This document shows, piece after piece, positions 6,113 through 13,964 of a stretch of 27,655 nucleotides of DNA (its first letter is position 1; each line of letters opens with the position of its first letter). Under the pieces are notes generated by a model. It did not search any database. It had not been told where the DNA came from and worked only from the letters and a program-made list of their open reading frames with translations. The DNA lies in the IMG/VR virus record IMGVR_UViG_3300042402_003870, positions 1 through 27,655 of that record, one strand, 5' to 3'. The position numbers and the translations under genes were made by a program. This DNA comes from a virus.

Positions 6113-6122
6113 TAATAAATAT
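6113..6122 (-). promoter_or_regulatory. Candidate upstream element ATATTTATTA
   Basis: Read on the minus strand, the 10-mer ATATTTATTA lies 11 bases before the ATG of the acetyltransferase gene. The identical 10-mer precedes two other leftward genes (14764-14773 and 16332-16341). It may be a phage promoter box or an A/T-rich initiation context. Confidence 0.25.
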
Positions 6123-6134
6123 AAAAGAAATCCG

Positions 6135-6162
6135 TTGACTTTTTTTAAAGTTGTGGTAATCT
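6135..6162 (+). promoter_or_regulatory. Sigma70-like promoter for the helicase/MTase/Mom operon
   Basis: TTGACT (6135-6140), a 16-base spacer and TAATCT (6157-6162) lie in the divergent intergenic region. The downstream bases (TAATCTTGTTAAAGATAAG) match those at the ligase promoter at 16 of 19 positions. The leader to the ATG at 6192 is about 25 bases and has no Shine-Dalgarno. Confidence 0.6.
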
Positions 6163-6191
6163 TGTTAAAGATAAGTTAACACATTTCATCT

Positions 6192-8402
6192 ATGACCAAC
6201 AAACATCAAATTTGGGATTATACTCAAGGTAAGCCGACTGTTTTCAAGCACTACGTTTACACATTCACCGAGTTGTTCGGCGAATTCAATGAGTGTAATA
6301 CATGGAAGATTGGCGATACTGTTTCAACCGTTGAGAAGCGTATCGGAAATCAAAAAGCTGCCATGCCTTACAAGGCTAAGATTGCCGCTGAAATTCTATT
6401 GCCTGAGAAGTTTTCGGACAATCAGATTCATCGTGTACTAAACGAAAAGTTTGGGGCTACCTATCGTAAGAAAAAGGAAGCTTCTGGCGACGATTGGATG
6501 GACAATTGTTCGTTGGAAAACATCCGTAAGGCTTACAATTACAAGATTCACGGAAAGGTTTTTAGCTATAATCACACTCTTCGTGATGAACAAATTAACG
6601 CAGCTAACAACATTACGTCATATCTTTCCAAGTCAACCAACGAAGTCTCTCGATTTTTGTTGGCAGCTAAGATGCGTTTTGGCAAAGTTCAAACTACCTA
6701 TCAGTCTATCAAGAATTTGAATTCCAAGCTTAATTTGGTACTTTCTTACAGGGTAGAGGTAAAGAACTCTTGGAAGGATGATGCTGATGACCAAAAGTTT
6801 GGTTATGTCTACATTGATGCTTTGAACATCAAGGATGAAATCAAGTTCGATGAAAACAAGACGTATATCATCTTTGCTTCGATGCAGGACATTTTGGGTA
6901 CAAATCTGGATGGTACTGTAAAGAAGAAGTGGAAGTATCTGTTGTCATTGAATTATGACATGGTTGTACTGGATGAAGTACATTATGGAATCAACAAGCC
7001 TCTTGCACGTGAGATTGTATCTAACATTAATCATACTAAGGAACTTTGGATTAGTGGTACTCCCATTGAAATTCTGATGTCTGGTATGTTTAGTGATGAA
7101 AACATGTATGTTTGGTCTTACTTCAATGAACAAGTAGAACGTAACAAGGAAAAGAGTACCAATTGGGCTACTGAAAATTATCGTTGGTTGGCTCCTCTCA
7201 CGTTCATGCGTCTTGAACCTACTCAAGAAGTAATGGATTATTATTTCAAGAATTATTCCAAAGAAGAAGGTTTCTCTTTTACTAAGTTTTTTACCGTTGA
7301 TGAAACCACTGGAGATTTTGTACATAAGTCTTCAGTTGTTCGATGGTTGGACAATCTAGCTTCTGAAGATGCTCGAGTTTGTCAATCTCCGTTTAACCAC
7401 AATTATTGGTGCAACAAGTTGAATCATACTTTTTGGTATATGCCTCGTTCTGTGGCTATTTGTAAGGCAATGAAGGTTGTTTTGGAATCACATTGGTATT
7501 TCAAGAACTTTAAAATTGTACCAGCATATGCTAACAACGAGGGTGAGGGTACAAATACCCTACAAAACGTAATTGATGCTTGTAAGACATATAATCGCAC
7601 GATTACGCTTAGTTGTGGCAAGTGTAATACAGGCGTAACAGTAAAGCCTTGGACTAGTGTGTTTATGTTGAGTGACACTCAAGAAATTGAAACATATCTT
7701 CAAGTTATTTTCCGCCCACAATCTCCTCATCCAGATGGTAAAAAGGAAGATGTATTGGTTGTAGAGTTTTCTCCCAATCGTGAAATTCGTTGTATGGTAG
7801 AATATGCTAAACTATGTTCTCCAGGCGTAAATGACACTACGGCTGTTAAGCAGGTGTTTGATACCTGTAAGTTTTTGTCCATGAGTCAGAACTCATTGAA
7901 GGAATTGTCGCATGATGAATTTGTACAGTTATATCGTAAGTCGTTTGATCCGGCGATTGTAACAGGCAAGTTCAATTCTGATTTTATTGTGGGAAATGAC
8001 ATTTACGGCAATGAAGACTACATTGTAGATTTGTTGTCTGATTTCAGCGGAACGTTTACAACTGGATTTAGTACTGGAATTAATGTTACCAATATTAAAA
8101 AGGGTAAAACTTTTATTCTTGGTCCCAAGGGAACTAAAACGTCAAGCAAAAAGATTGAGAAGATTATTAGCGAAAAGATCCGAGCGATTACATCACGTAT
8201 TCCTAACTTTTTGTATGCTAGTGATGTTGATTATGGATGCGTTCGTGATCTGGAAACAACCAAGGAAAAGAACTTGTTTGAAACCCAAGTTGGAGTTGAC
8301 TTTAATATTTTTAAAGATCTGCTTGACAAAAAGTTCATTTGTGATAAAGTCTTAGACAACGCAATTCGTGGTTTTATTTTCTACAAGAAGGAAGCTGAAT
8401 AA
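6192..8402 (+). CDS. SF2 helicase with N-terminal T5orf172/GIY-YIG-like domain
   Basis: This 736-residue protein has two parts. Residues about 20-115 resemble the T5orf172/GIY-YIG-like nuclease domain (YVYTFTEL, then WKIGDT and VEKRIGN, with a later IHRVLNEKF). From about 125 there is a superfamily 2 helicase of the kind found in restriction systems: Q-like region TLRDEQINAA (129-138), Walker A AKMRFGKV (159-166), Walker B/DEVH (261-264), SGTP motif III (288-291), motif V LSCGKCNTGVTV (473-484) and motif VI around R508 (ETYLQVIFRPQSP). The Thr/Ser that normally follows the Walker A lysine is Val166, although T168/T169 are near. The gene opens a rightward operon with a methyltransferase relative (1-base gap) and a Mom-like gene. 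DNA translocation linked to modification or cleavage is the likely role. Confidence 0.82.
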   Translation: MTNKHQIWDYTQGKPTVFKHYVYTFTELFGEFNECNTWKIGDTVSTVEKRIGNQKAAMPYKAKIAAEILLPEKFSDNQIHRVLNEKFGATYRKKKEASGDDWMDNCSLENIRKAYNYKIHGKVFSYNHTLRDEQINAANNITSYLSKSTNEVSRFLLAAKMRFGKVQTTYQSIKNLNSKLNLVLSYRVEVKNSWKDDADDQKFGYVYIDALNIKDEIKFDENKTYIIFASMQDILGTNLDGTVKKKWKYLLSLNYDMVVLDEVHYGINKPLAREIVSNINHTKELWISGTPIEILMSGMFSDENMYVWSYFNEQVERNKEKSTNWATENYRWLAPLTFMRLEPTQEVMDYYFKNYSKEEGFSFTKFFTVDETTGDFVHKSSVVRWLDNLASEDARVCQSPFNHNYWCNKLNHTFWYMPRSVAICKAMKVVLESHWYFKNFKIVPAYANNEGEGTNTLQNVIDACKTYNRTITLSCGKCNTGVTVKPWTSVFMLSDTQEIETYLQVIFRPQSPHPDGKKEDVLVVEFSPNREIRCMVEYAKLCSPGVNDTTAVKQVFDTCKFLSMSQNSLKELSHDEFVQLYRKSFDPAIVTGKFNSDFIVGNDIYGNEDYIVDLLSDFSGTFTTGFSTGINVTNIKKGKTFILGPKGTKTSSKKIEKIISEKIRAITSRIPNFLYASDVDYGCVRDLETTKEKNLFETQVGVDFNIFKDLLDKKFICDKVLDNAIRGFIFYKKEAE

Positions 8403-8403
8403 T

Positions 8404-9624
8404 ATGAATGTAGTTAGTTATCTTGAAAAGAATGTGAAGTTGATTCCGCATTTGAACTCTCCCAGCAAAAGTGAGTTGTTCATTTCGATGGAATTATCTA
8501 ACAAAATTCTAAATTGTTTTCCAGAACAAGATTGGTCTAATCCCGATCTAAAGTTTTTGGAGATTGCTAGCAATAATGGAATTGTATCCATGATGATTGC
8601 ACTTCGTCTTTTTAATAACGAAAAGATGAAGTTATGGCAACCAAATGACGAACTTCGATTGAATCATATTTTGAAAAATCAGGTATATGCGTTTACATAT
8701 ACTTCATCTGGGGCTAATATTACAAAGAAGGGATTGTACAATACCACAAATATTGATCTTAATGTAAAAGAAGTTGATTTGGATAAAATCAATTCAGCCA
8801 AGTCATCAATTAAATATGATCGTATTGTATGTGTACCCCCTAGAGGTACACGTAAGCGGTTTTGGCCTGTTTATGTAGAGTATGCAATGAATCTTTGCGT
8901 TAATGATGGTCATACGATTCATCTTATCAATCCTAACTGGCGTTTGAAGCCTGATGTTAAGATGAAGATCAAACGTACTGGTAATAATATGTTTACTTAT
9001 CTACGCAACTATAATATTAGTAGCATTGAAATGGATGGATGGGTAGATTTTGGTTTGCGTCATGATATTGTACATGTTATTAAAAATAAGCCTACCAATC
9101 GTACTTTTGTTAAAAACTGTAAGTTGGTCGAGGGTTCTTATAACTTGAAGAATATGTTTATTCTACCAAACTTTGATATTGACAAGATCAATAGTTTGTT
9201 TACTCATGATACTAATAGTAGGATTACACTTTATGCAAGTGATGATTGTGATCCTCGTAGAAATTATATGAGTATGAATAAGACTAAAACGCATGTATAT
9301 CCATGCATCAATTCTATTTCTAAGAATGATGTGGGATATTGTTATTCATCTGATCCAGATAAGGGTCATCGTTATAATAAAAAGGTAATCATCTCAAATG
9401 GTCAAAAAGTTTGGGATGCTATCAATGATATTAAAGGCGAATATGCTATTACAAATCATGCTTATGGTATTGGTATTGATGACGATACTGATATTAGTCT
9501 ATTGACATCCACACTAAATAGTGATAAATTTAATGAATTCTTGACTGCTATTAAGTGGGAACCCCGTGAAATTGAAGACTATACTCTTAAATTGTTAAAT
9601 AAGAATTTTTATAAAATGCTATGA
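8404..9624 (+). CDS. Eco57I/TaqI-like adenine methyltransferase relative with altered motif IV
   Basis: From the ATG at 8404 the protein has 406 residues. The layout follows type I/IIG N6-adenine methyltransferases: a motif I-like strand and turn at 50-60 (LKFLEIASNNGI), a motif IV position at 140-147 where the usual NPPY reads CVPPR, then the helix/strand WPVYVEYAMNLC...HTIHLINPNWR. A C-terminal TRD-like region contains KKVIISNGQKVW and EYAITNHAYGIG. Loss of the catalytic Asn/Asp and aromatic residue argues against ordinary adenine methylation; it may be a specificity or SAM-sensing subunit, or an enzyme with altered chemistry. It follows the helicase by one base and overlaps the Mom-like gene by ATGA, so all three are one operon. 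Confidence 0.68.
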   Translation: MNVVSYLEKNVKLIPHLNSPSKSELFISMELSNKILNCFPEQDWSNPDLKFLEIASNNGIVSMMIALRLFNNEKMKLWQPNDELRLNHILKNQVYAFTYTSSGANITKKGLYNTTNIDLNVKEVDLDKINSAKSSIKYDRIVCVPPRGTRKRFWPVYVEYAMNLCVNDGHTIHLINPNWRLKPDVKMKIKRTGNNMFTYLRNYNISSIEMDGWVDFGLRHDIVHVIKNKPTNRTFVKNCKLVEGSYNLKNMFILPNFDIDKINSLFTHDTNSRITLYASDDCDPRRNYMSMNKTKTHVYPCINSISKNDVGYCYSSDPDKGHRYNKKVIISNGQKVWDAINDIKGEYAITNHAYGIGIDDDTDISLLTSTLNSDKFNEFLTAIKWEPREIEDYTLKLLNKNFYKML

Positions 9625-10373
9625 CATCTGAATATGTAGATACAACACAGTACTTTATCCAACCTATTGATAAAGATGTAGCGAAGAAATTGATTGTAAC
9701 CAATCATTATACTCATCGGTGGACGATGTGTTACATTGCATTAGGTATTTTCAAAAAAGGCCCTGAATCTGCTTTTATGACTACCAACCAAGATGAATTG
9801 ATAGGCACATTGGTTTATGGTCATCCCACTGGAATGAATGTGGTTAAAAGTATTTCAGATGAATTGGAAACCAATAATGTGTTGGAACTAACTCGTTTGT
9901 GGATTGAAGATAACCACGGCAAAAATATTGAAAGTTGGGCTATTGCTCAAAGCTTTGATTGGTTCAAAAAGAATGAACCCGATTTAAAAGTATTGATCAG
10001 TTATGCGGATCCTGGCGCAGGACACACTGGTAGGATCTATCAAGCAACCAATTGGAAGTATCAGTTTATTAAATCCACAGGAGATGGTACTGATTACGTG
10101 TATGCTTTTGAAGAACCACCTAATTGTCAATGGAAACATGCTAGGTCAATCGGAGCAATGCTTGGGGGTAGTCGAGATCCAAAATATGTTGAGGAAACAT
10201 TAAAAAGACCGTTTTGGCGAAAAGAAATAAATCGACGTAAGTTTCGTTATATATATTTTCTGTGTGATAAACGTGAGAAAAAGCGTTTGATAAAAACATT
10301 GAAACATCCATTATCAGATAGTTATCCTAAAGATCTGGGAGAAGTTTCAGATACTATTGAAAAATTTTTATAA
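9621..10373 (+). CDS. Mom-like DNA adenine hypermodification protein
   Basis: A 250-residue protein resembling the phage Mu Mom family, a GNAT-like fold that converts adenine in phage DNA to a methylcarbamoyl derivative and so blocks restriction. Matching features are the N-terminal TNHYTHRW (27-34), ELTRLWIEDN (89-98), ESWAIAQSFDWF (104-115) and the core ISYADPGAGHTGRIYQATNWKY (from residue 126). Length is close to Mu Mom (about 230-240) plus a basic C-terminus. The ATG overlaps the methyltransferase-like stop by four bases, indicating co-translation and a shared role in DNA modification. No Com-like translational activator is visible nearby. I call the family from memory of its motifs; the exact modification is unknown. 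Confidence 0.75.
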   Translation: MTSEYVDTTQYFIQPIDKDVAKKLIVTNHYTHRWTMCYIALGIFKKGPESAFMTTNQDELIGTLVYGHPTGMNVVKSISDELETNNVLELTRLWIEDNHGKNIESWAIAQSFDWFKKNEPDLKVLISYADPGAGHTGRIYQATNWKYQFIKSTGDGTDYVYAFEEPPNCQWKHARSIGAMLGGSRDPKYVEETLKRPFWRKEINRRKFRYIYFLCDKREKKRLIKTLKHPLSDSYPKDLGEVSDTIEKFL

Positions 10374-10375
10374 TT

Positions 10376-10639
10376 ATGCCTACAAAAATTACAGAACAAA
10401 ATGAATTAATCGCTACAAGAATACCACCTGGTGACAGATGGAAACTTGTGAATGATAGTCGTAAAATTATACATAATAGTTTAACTGAAACGTTAGAGGC
10501 CTATTTCATGGAAACCAAACAAAAGTGTGAATATAGATTGGCTCCTATGGATAGTAAACTATATGTTATCAAAACAGTAGAAGAGGAAATTATTCCAGAA
10601 CCGATTCGTGAATATAACATATACGGCGAACCTTCTTAA
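10376..10639 (+). CDS. Small protein of unknown function
   Basis: An 87-residue ORF starts 2 bases after the Mom-like stop and is probably the last gene of that operon. It begins TKITEQNELIATRIPPGDRWKLV, has a helical middle (SLTETLEAYFMETKQ) and an acidic tail (VEEEIIPEPIREY). Only one cysteine is present, so it is not a Com-like zinc protein. The family is not recognised. The 54-base A/T-rich gap after it contains no clear terminator. Confidence 0.6.
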   Translation: MPTKITEQNELIATRIPPGDRWKLVNDSRKIIHNSLTETLEAYFMETKQKCEYRLAPMDSKLYVIKTVEEEIIPEPIREYNIYGEPS

Positions 10640-10693
10640 TAATATTGATAATTTCTCTACTTTTTTTCTACTTATATAGTATATATATATAAC

Positions 10694-11539
10694 ATGAATA
10701 ATAATATTATATGGGAAGAAAACAAAAATACATCACAGACGCAGATAAGTTGCAAGCCAGAAAAGATAGACAAATGCGATACTACAACCGAAATAAAAAA
10801 CGTTGTAGAAAAAAATCGCTTGAAAGATACTATAAAAATCGGCGGAATATATAAAATAATACATAAAGATACAGGTAAATATTATGTAGGAAGTACAGTT
10901 TCATTTAGAAAAAGGTGGATCACACATCGTTATAAGTTAAATAATAATTTCCATGAAAATGAACACCTACAAAATGCGTGGAATATATATGGAAAATCCG
11001 CATTTGAATTTATTGTAGTGGAATACATAAATGATAAAGATGAATTACTAATAGTAGAACAGACTTACTTAAATAAAATTAAATATGATTTTGAAAATAA
11101 AATAGATAGTCATTATAATCAAAGATATGATGTTTTTAAGGTGGAGATGACAGATGAAATTAAAGAAAAAATAAGTATAGCCAATAGAGGACGAAAACAT
11201 ACTGATGTAGCTAAATCAAAAATGAGTTTTTCACGTAAAGGTGAAAAACATTGGGGATATGGTAAACCAAGAAGTAAAGAAACTAAGAAATTATTATCTA
11301 ATAAATTAAAGGGAAGAAAATTAAATGCTGAAACGGTGCAAAAAATGTCTTTAAGATTAAAAGGTAGTAATAATCCAGCATATGACTCAAATATTTATCA
11401 TTTTTACAACAAATCTTTGAATTTACATAAAAATTGCACAAAGTATGAGTTAAAAACTGAGTTTAATATAAAAAGTAACCTTTCCGCTTTATTCTCAGGA
11501 AGAAGGAATATAGTCAAAGGTTGGATTTTAATAAAATAA
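10694..11539 (+). CDS. GIY-YIG homing endonuclease with NUMOD3 repeats
   Basis: A free-standing SegA/F-type homing endonuclease of 281 residues from the ATG at 10694. The catalytic domain starts at about residue 50: GGIYKIIHKDTGKYYVGST supplies the GIY...YVG pair, R68/R69 region follows (FRKRW), and the Glu is in the VEQTYL helix. Residues about 165-230 contain two or three NUMOD3-type DNA-binding units (GRKHTDVAKSKMS, GKPRSKETKKLLS, GRKLNAETVQKMS). The C-terminal 50 residues resemble a NUMOD1-like helix-turn-helix ending GWIL. Residues 1-49 look unlike protein and overlap a basic ORF in another frame, so the true start may be TTG 10820 or a frameshift. It acts by cutting an uninvaded allele to spread itself. 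Confidence 0.85.
   Translation: MNNNIIWEENKNTSQTQISCKPEKIDKCDTTTEIKNVVEKNRLKDTIKIGGIYKIIHKDTGKYYVGSTVSFRKRWITHRYKLNNNFHENEHLQNAWNIYGKSAFEFIVVEYINDKDELLIVEQTYLNKIKYDFENKIDSHYNQRYDVFKVEMTDEIKEKISIANRGRKHTDVAKSKMSFSRKGEKHWGYGKPRSKETKKLLSNKLKGRKLNAETVQKMSLRLKGSNNPAYDSNIYHFYNKSLNLHKNCTKYELKTEFNIKSNLSALFSGRRNIVKGWILIK
10711..10854 (+). CDS. Small basic ORF overlapping the homing endonuclease 5' end
   Basis: In the frame one base ahead of the endonuclease, an ATG at 10711 opens 47 codons: GRKQKYITDADKLQARK, then RYYNRNKK and KKSLERYYKNRRN. The composition (K/R plus Tyr and Asn) is like N-terminal DNA-binding extensions I associate with phage and giant-virus homing endonucleases, and reads as more protein-like than residues 1-49 of the endonuclease ORF. 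It stops (TAA, 10852-10854) just where the GIY-YIG domain starts. An A7 run at 10809-10815 could allow a +1 or -2 shift that joins the two. It may be a separate peptide, a fusion by frameshift, or a decayed remnant. Confidence 0.45.
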   Translation: MGRKQKYITDADKLQARKDRQMRYYNRNKKRCRKKSLERYYKNRRNI

Positions 11540-11546
11540 AATATAT

Positions 11547-12194
11547 ATGAAAATAAATGAACTTGATAACTACGCCTATGACTTTTATGAAGATACTTGT
11601 AAGTTATTAAAAAATAGTGGATTTTACCCAAAACGAATATTAGATATAGGTGCTAACACTTGTGAAACTGCCGATGTAATGCGGCAGTTTTGGCCTGCAT
11701 CTGATATGCTTTTAATCGAAGGCAATCGTGATTGTGAACCACTATTCAAACGTAAGAACTACAATTATCTAATAAAATTGTTAGGTAAAGAAAACGGCGT
11801 TGTATCTTTCTATAAAACCAAATGGAGTCCCATTTGTACTGGTAATAGTATCTATAAAGAAGTAAATCCTCTTTATGAAGGAGAACATTTAATCACAGAA
11901 ACTTTGCCTGTCTATAAACTAGATGATGTTGTAACGGGTACATACGATCTTATCAAAATAGATACTCAAGGCAGTGAACTAGACATTATCCGTGGCGGTA
12001 TAAATACTTTTAGTAAAGCCAAAGTTGTTGTATGTGAAGTTGCTTTGATTGATATTAACATTGGCGGATGCAAAAAAGAGGATGTAATGAATGTTCTAAC
12101 TAAAGAACTTAAATTCGATTACATCCGTTGTATTGAAAGTGTAACTAGTGGTCAACAAATCACTTACGAGAATTTGTTGTTTATTAAACCTTAA
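11547..12194 (+). CDS. FkbM-family SAM-dependent methyltransferase
   Basis: A 215-residue class I methyltransferase. The SAM-binding motif I is ILDIGANTCETAD (31-43), motif II includes LLIEGN (55-60), and the family hallmark is DLIKIDTQGSELDIIRGG (134-151). FkbM-type enzymes usually O-methylate sugars or small molecules and are common in glycan biosynthesis clusters. The gene is the last rightward one; its stop overlaps that of the convergent glycosyltransferase by 3 bases. With that GT4, the following GT2 and a nearby sulfotransferase, methylation of a glycan on the virion or host surface is a reasonable inference. The start has only an A/T-rich leader. Confidence 0.85.
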   Translation: MKINELDNYAYDFYEDTCKLLKNSGFYPKRILDIGANTCETADVMRQFWPASDMLLIEGNRDCEPLFKRKNYNYLIKLLGKENGVVSFYKTKWSPICTGNSIYKEVNPLYEGEHLITETLPVYKLDDVVTGTYDLIKIDTQGSELDIIRGGINTFSKAKVVVCEVALIDINIGGCKKEDVMNVLTKELKFDYIRCIESVTSGQQITYENLLFIKP

Positions 12195-13156
12195 ACAAGG
12201 TCCAATACTTTTTTCCATCGTTTCATAACCATTTCACTCTTGAATGTCCTAGCCTTAACTGGCTGGGACTTTTCATTTTTGAAATAATTGATGAAGGTTC
12301 TCATATCTGTAGTTAATGTCTTACTATGAAGCAGTTCTGGCAATGCTCCCAATCCGTTCAAACCCAATACGTATGGGGTAGACTGGAGAATTTCAGCTAA
12401 AACTACACTTATTCCAAACGTCTCAGGCATAATATTGACATAAAACATACCCTCACATTTAGCTATCACATCAACTACGTCCTTAAAAGGTAGCGTATTC
12501 AAATAATTTATATCATATATAGGCATACTAATGTCGGATGAAGGGTTGTCATAGCCTGGCAAACAAACATTTAACTGTTTACCATTAAACACGCCGTTAG
12601 TCTTTAGAAACTTCCAATATTCTAACGTACCACTATAACCTTTCATTAAACTACTAGCATATACATACCCAGATTTTTCTTGTGGTAATTTATAATCATA
12701 TACCCAATCTGGAATCATAAAGTAAATTACATGTTTTGTCCAATTGCCTGGAAATTGATTGGCTTGAAATTCACTCAAACAAATCAACTCCAATTTGTTT
12801 TGTTCAAATAAAGTATAGAACTTCAAATTGTGTGGTCCATTTAGATCAGTAACCCACACAAATGCTTTTTTATGTGCTATCTTGGGTATATCACTATAAC
12901 GATGTATAATTAGGTTCTTGCATTGAAACTGATATTGATTAACAGATGTATTTGGTAGATACATTACCCCATTAATTTTCTTTTGTTCAGTAACATTATT
13001 TAAACAAATTACACTCTTACCCAATTTAGCCAATTCTTCTAAAAGTAGAATAGCTTGAAACTCACTACCACCCATACCTTGAGTATGTAGTGTGTTACCG
13101 TCATAACTCATTCCGATACTGTCAAACAGTATCACATCAGCATAAATGGTGTTCAT
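12191..13156 (-). CDS. GT4-like glycosyltransferase
   Basis: A 321-residue GT-B-fold glycosyltransferase. The N-terminal half has the acceptor-side loop GMGGSEFQAILLLEELAKLG (27-46). The C-terminal half has the nucleotide-sugar region with PETFGISVVLAE (244-255), a variant of the retaining GT4 E-x7-E signature with slightly longer spacing between the glutamates, followed by GLNGLGALPEL. The start ATG overlaps the upstream GT2 stop by 4 bases (ATGA), so the two transferases are co-translated. Donor and acceptor are unknown. Its stop meets the convergent FkbM gene. Candidate targets are virion tail proteins or host surface polysaccharide. Confidence 0.82.
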   Translation of the reverse strand: MNTIYADVILFDSIGMSYDGNTLHTQGMGGSEFQAILLLEELAKLGKSVICLNNVTEQKKINGVMYLPNTSVNQYQFQCKNLIIHRYSDIPKIAHKKAFVWVTDLNGPHNLKFYTLFEQNKLELICLSEFQANQFPGNWTKHVIYFMIPDWVYDYKLPQEKSGYVYASSLMKGYSGTLEYWKFLKTNGVFNGKQLNVCLPGYDNPSSDISMPIYDINYLNTLPFKDVVDVIAKCEGMFYVNIMPETFGISVVLAEILQSTPYVLGLNGLGALPELLHSKTLTTDMRTFINYFKNEKSQPVKARTFKSEMVMKRWKKVLDLV

Positions 13157-13929
13157 ACAAGCACTTTAAAGTCATCGTCGCCACTAGGGGGGCTATTCTT
13201 GAAATAACTGCTGAGATCCCCTTGTACGGAGGGGGGCTTGGTACCTGATTGTTGTGATATAAATTTTTGTAACCAAGCATGTACATCTCCGACATATGTT
13301 TTAGCGCCGGTATGAGTACAAGTAATATGACTATCCAAATAAACCTTATTACCAGCATCTCTCCACTTCTTACACATATAGATGTCTTCACTGATTAGAT
13401 CACCATCTTCACAAACCACTTCAAATACCATTCTGCTATCGCCTTTTTCGCTGGTATACTTCTTACTGTTGTTCCACAGATAGTCAATTGCCTTTCTTGA
13501 AATCTTCACAAAACCACAACCCAATCCAGCCACTTCAAGCAAACCATCTTTATCAATATTTAGATTGAGACTTTTATCACTTTGATCAAGTGCTTTGACA
13601 ACGTAGAGTTCTTCGTTATCATTCTTTTTACGATAACTACCCCCAATTATATCTTTATCACTCTTAACAAGTTTGAAGAAGTTTTTAGGATCCCATCCAA
13701 CATCTCCATCAATGAAAATTAACATATCCATTTGAGCATCATAAGCTGCTTTGAATAGATCGTTACGAGCTCGTTGTACCAAACTATCATAACACATAAA
13801 CAATGGATATACTTCTACTCCATTTTGTTCACTTTGTGCTAGTGTATTTAATAGACTATCAATGTAGTAGATGTCTAGTTTACCATCATAGGATGGAGTT
13901 CCAATCAAAACCTTTAATTTCTTTTTCAT
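13153..13929 (-). CDS. GT2/GT-A-like glycosyltransferase
   Basis: A 258-residue GT-A-fold protein. It opens with a beta strand and PSYDG (KVLIGTPSYDG), and the metal/nucleotide-binding DxD is IFIDGDVGWDP (71-81, D74/D76). Further features are IGGSYRKK (95-102), the GCGFVKISR strand (137-145), a catalytic-type acidic pair SEDIYMCKKWRDAG (180-193) and a conserved HTGAK. This pattern occurs in many phage-encoded transferases. The ~35 C-terminal residues (SGTKPPSVQ to DDDFKVLV) look disordered. It precedes and overlaps the GT4 gene. No Shine-Dalgarno is present; the leader contains TATACT, but no -35 was found at a good distance. Confidence 0.82.
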   Translation of the reverse strand: MKKKLKVLIGTPSYDGKLDIYYIDSLLNTLAQSEQNGVEVYPLFMCYDSLVQRARNDLFKAAYDAQMDMLIFIDGDVGWDPKNFFKLVKSDKDIIGGSYRKKNDNEELYVVKALDQSDKSLNLNIDKDGLLEVAGLGCGFVKISRKAIDYLWNNSKKYTSEKGDSRMVFEVVCEDGDLISEDIYMCKKWRDAGNKVYLDSHITCTHTGAKTYVGDVHAWLQKFISQQSGTKPPSVQGDLSSYFKNSPPSGDDDFKVLV

Positions 13930-13964
13930 AATAATATAACGTTTCTACTTTAGTATAAAACAAA

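Noticed and set aside
6451-8355. Alternative-frame ORFs inside the helicase (6451-6720, 6945-7325, 7424-7678, 8083-8355)
   Set aside because: Contained in a gene with a full set of SF2 motifs; no independent start context.
10376-10639. Possible Com-like activator next to the Mom-like gene
   Set aside because: Only one cysteine, so it lacks the zinc-binding pattern of Com, and it lies downstream rather than upstream of the Mom-like gene.
10640-10693. A/T-rich gap with TATATA repeats before the homing endonuclease as an intron boundary or promoter
   Set aside because: No flanking split gene is visible (the upstream gene is complete) and no -35 box lies at a suitable distance from the TATATA.
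12188-12201. Five-bp inverted repeat (ACCTT/AAGGT) at the convergent FkbM/GT4 stops
   Set aside because: Stem too short and the T run starts several bases away; not a convincing terminator in either direction.
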